Part shown: positions 5,963 to 5,985 of the stretch, piece by piece
Numbering within the stretch: the stretch's first letter is position 1
How the letters are laid out: each line of letters opens with the position of its first letter
Assembly (NCBI GenBank): GCA_964396845.1
Contig: CAYNGH010000187.1
Location: forward strand, 1-5,985
Origin: CAYNGH01 sp964396845
GTDB taxonomy: Bacteria > Vulcanimicrobiota > JAJTBE01 > CAYNGH01
Length of the DNA: 5,985 nucleotides
Direction of reading: 5' to 3'
Notes under the pieces: generated by a model
Database searches by the model: none
Seen by the model: only the letters and a program-made list of their open reading frames with translations
What the model was told of the DNA's origin: nothing
Position numbers and translations under genes: made by a program

Positions 5963-5985
5963 CCATTTGGAATGGGGGAACATGA

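Larger units (their letters stand above)
5806..5985. repeat. Intergenic mosaic of short palindromes with TGG loops
   Basis: No plausible gene lies here. Four TGG-loop hairpins are visible: stems CCCCCTTTT (5821-5829/5833-5841), GGGCACTT (5839-5846/5850-5857), GGGGCACTT (5943-5951/5955-5963) and CCCCCATT (5960-5967/5971-5978). A further palindrome, CCCATTTTT-A-AAAAATGGG, is at 5872-5890. AAYATGA occurs at 5806, 5858, 5894 and 5979, each time 0-3 bases after a G/C-rich arm. Three of these continue as ATGANNCGNG. The tract starts right after the carboxypeptidase gene and runs off the window. It looks like a REP- or MITE-like repeat family; it could also act as a weak bidirectional transcription barrier. 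Confidence 0.65.

Noticed and set aside
5745..5966. 73-residue minus-strand ORF with repeated LPKCP
   Set aside because: The repeated peptide is just the translation of the 20-bp direct repeat and palindromes, and the rest is antisense to the carboxypeptidase end.
5806..5985. CRISPR array
   Set aside because: Only one 20-bp exact repeat pair, irregular spacing, and the intervening DNA is itself palindromic. No cas gene is present.

Overview
The window is bacterial and densely coded. Four genes read leftward (minus strand) from about position 4259 to 118. One gene reads rightward from 4455 to 5795. The two blocks share a 195-bp divergent intergenic region. Strong Shine-Dalgarno sites (AAAGGAG) and a lipoprotein-type sugar-binding protein fit a Gram-positive, a spirochaete or a similar lineage that anchors its ABC binding proteins by lipid. 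The sequence alone does not fix the phylum; a spirochaete-like origin is only a weak guess.

Leftward block (4259 to 118): a maltose/maltodextrin-type ABC importer in the order MalE-like lipoprotein, MalF-like permease, MalG-like permease. It is followed immediately by an RlmN-family radical-SAM RNA methyltransferase whose ATG shares one base with the malG stop (TGATG). Gaps are 12 bp and 24 bp, then a 1-base overlap, so the four genes probably form one transcription unit. No ATPase (MalK/MsiK type) and no glycoside hydrolase lies in the window. The importer must therefore borrow an ATPase encoded elsewhere, and its exact sugar is unknown. A candidate promoter (TTGTAA-17-TATTAT) lies about 70 bp before malE. 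It overlaps two TGTTWACAA boxes one helical turn apart. malE itself has no clear ribosome site, but a four-codon ORF with a good one lies just upstream.

Rightward gene (4455 to 5795): an M14 family zinc carboxypeptidase with a complete catalytic set. Unusually, it has a canonical EF-hand calcium loop near its N-terminus and no visible signal peptide. The specificity position resembles carboxypeptidase B, which suggests removal of C-terminal Lys/Arg.

Right edge (about 5784 to 5985): from the carboxypeptidase stop codon to the window end, the DNA is a mosaic of short palindromes. Most have a TGG loop, and several are followed by AAYATGA. It includes a perfect 20-bp direct repeat and pairs of overlapping, mutually exclusive hairpins. 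It runs off the window and is the least explained part.

Left edge (1 to 117): no gene. It holds a consensus TTGACA and a -10-like element pointing leftward, probably the promoter of a gene beyond the window.
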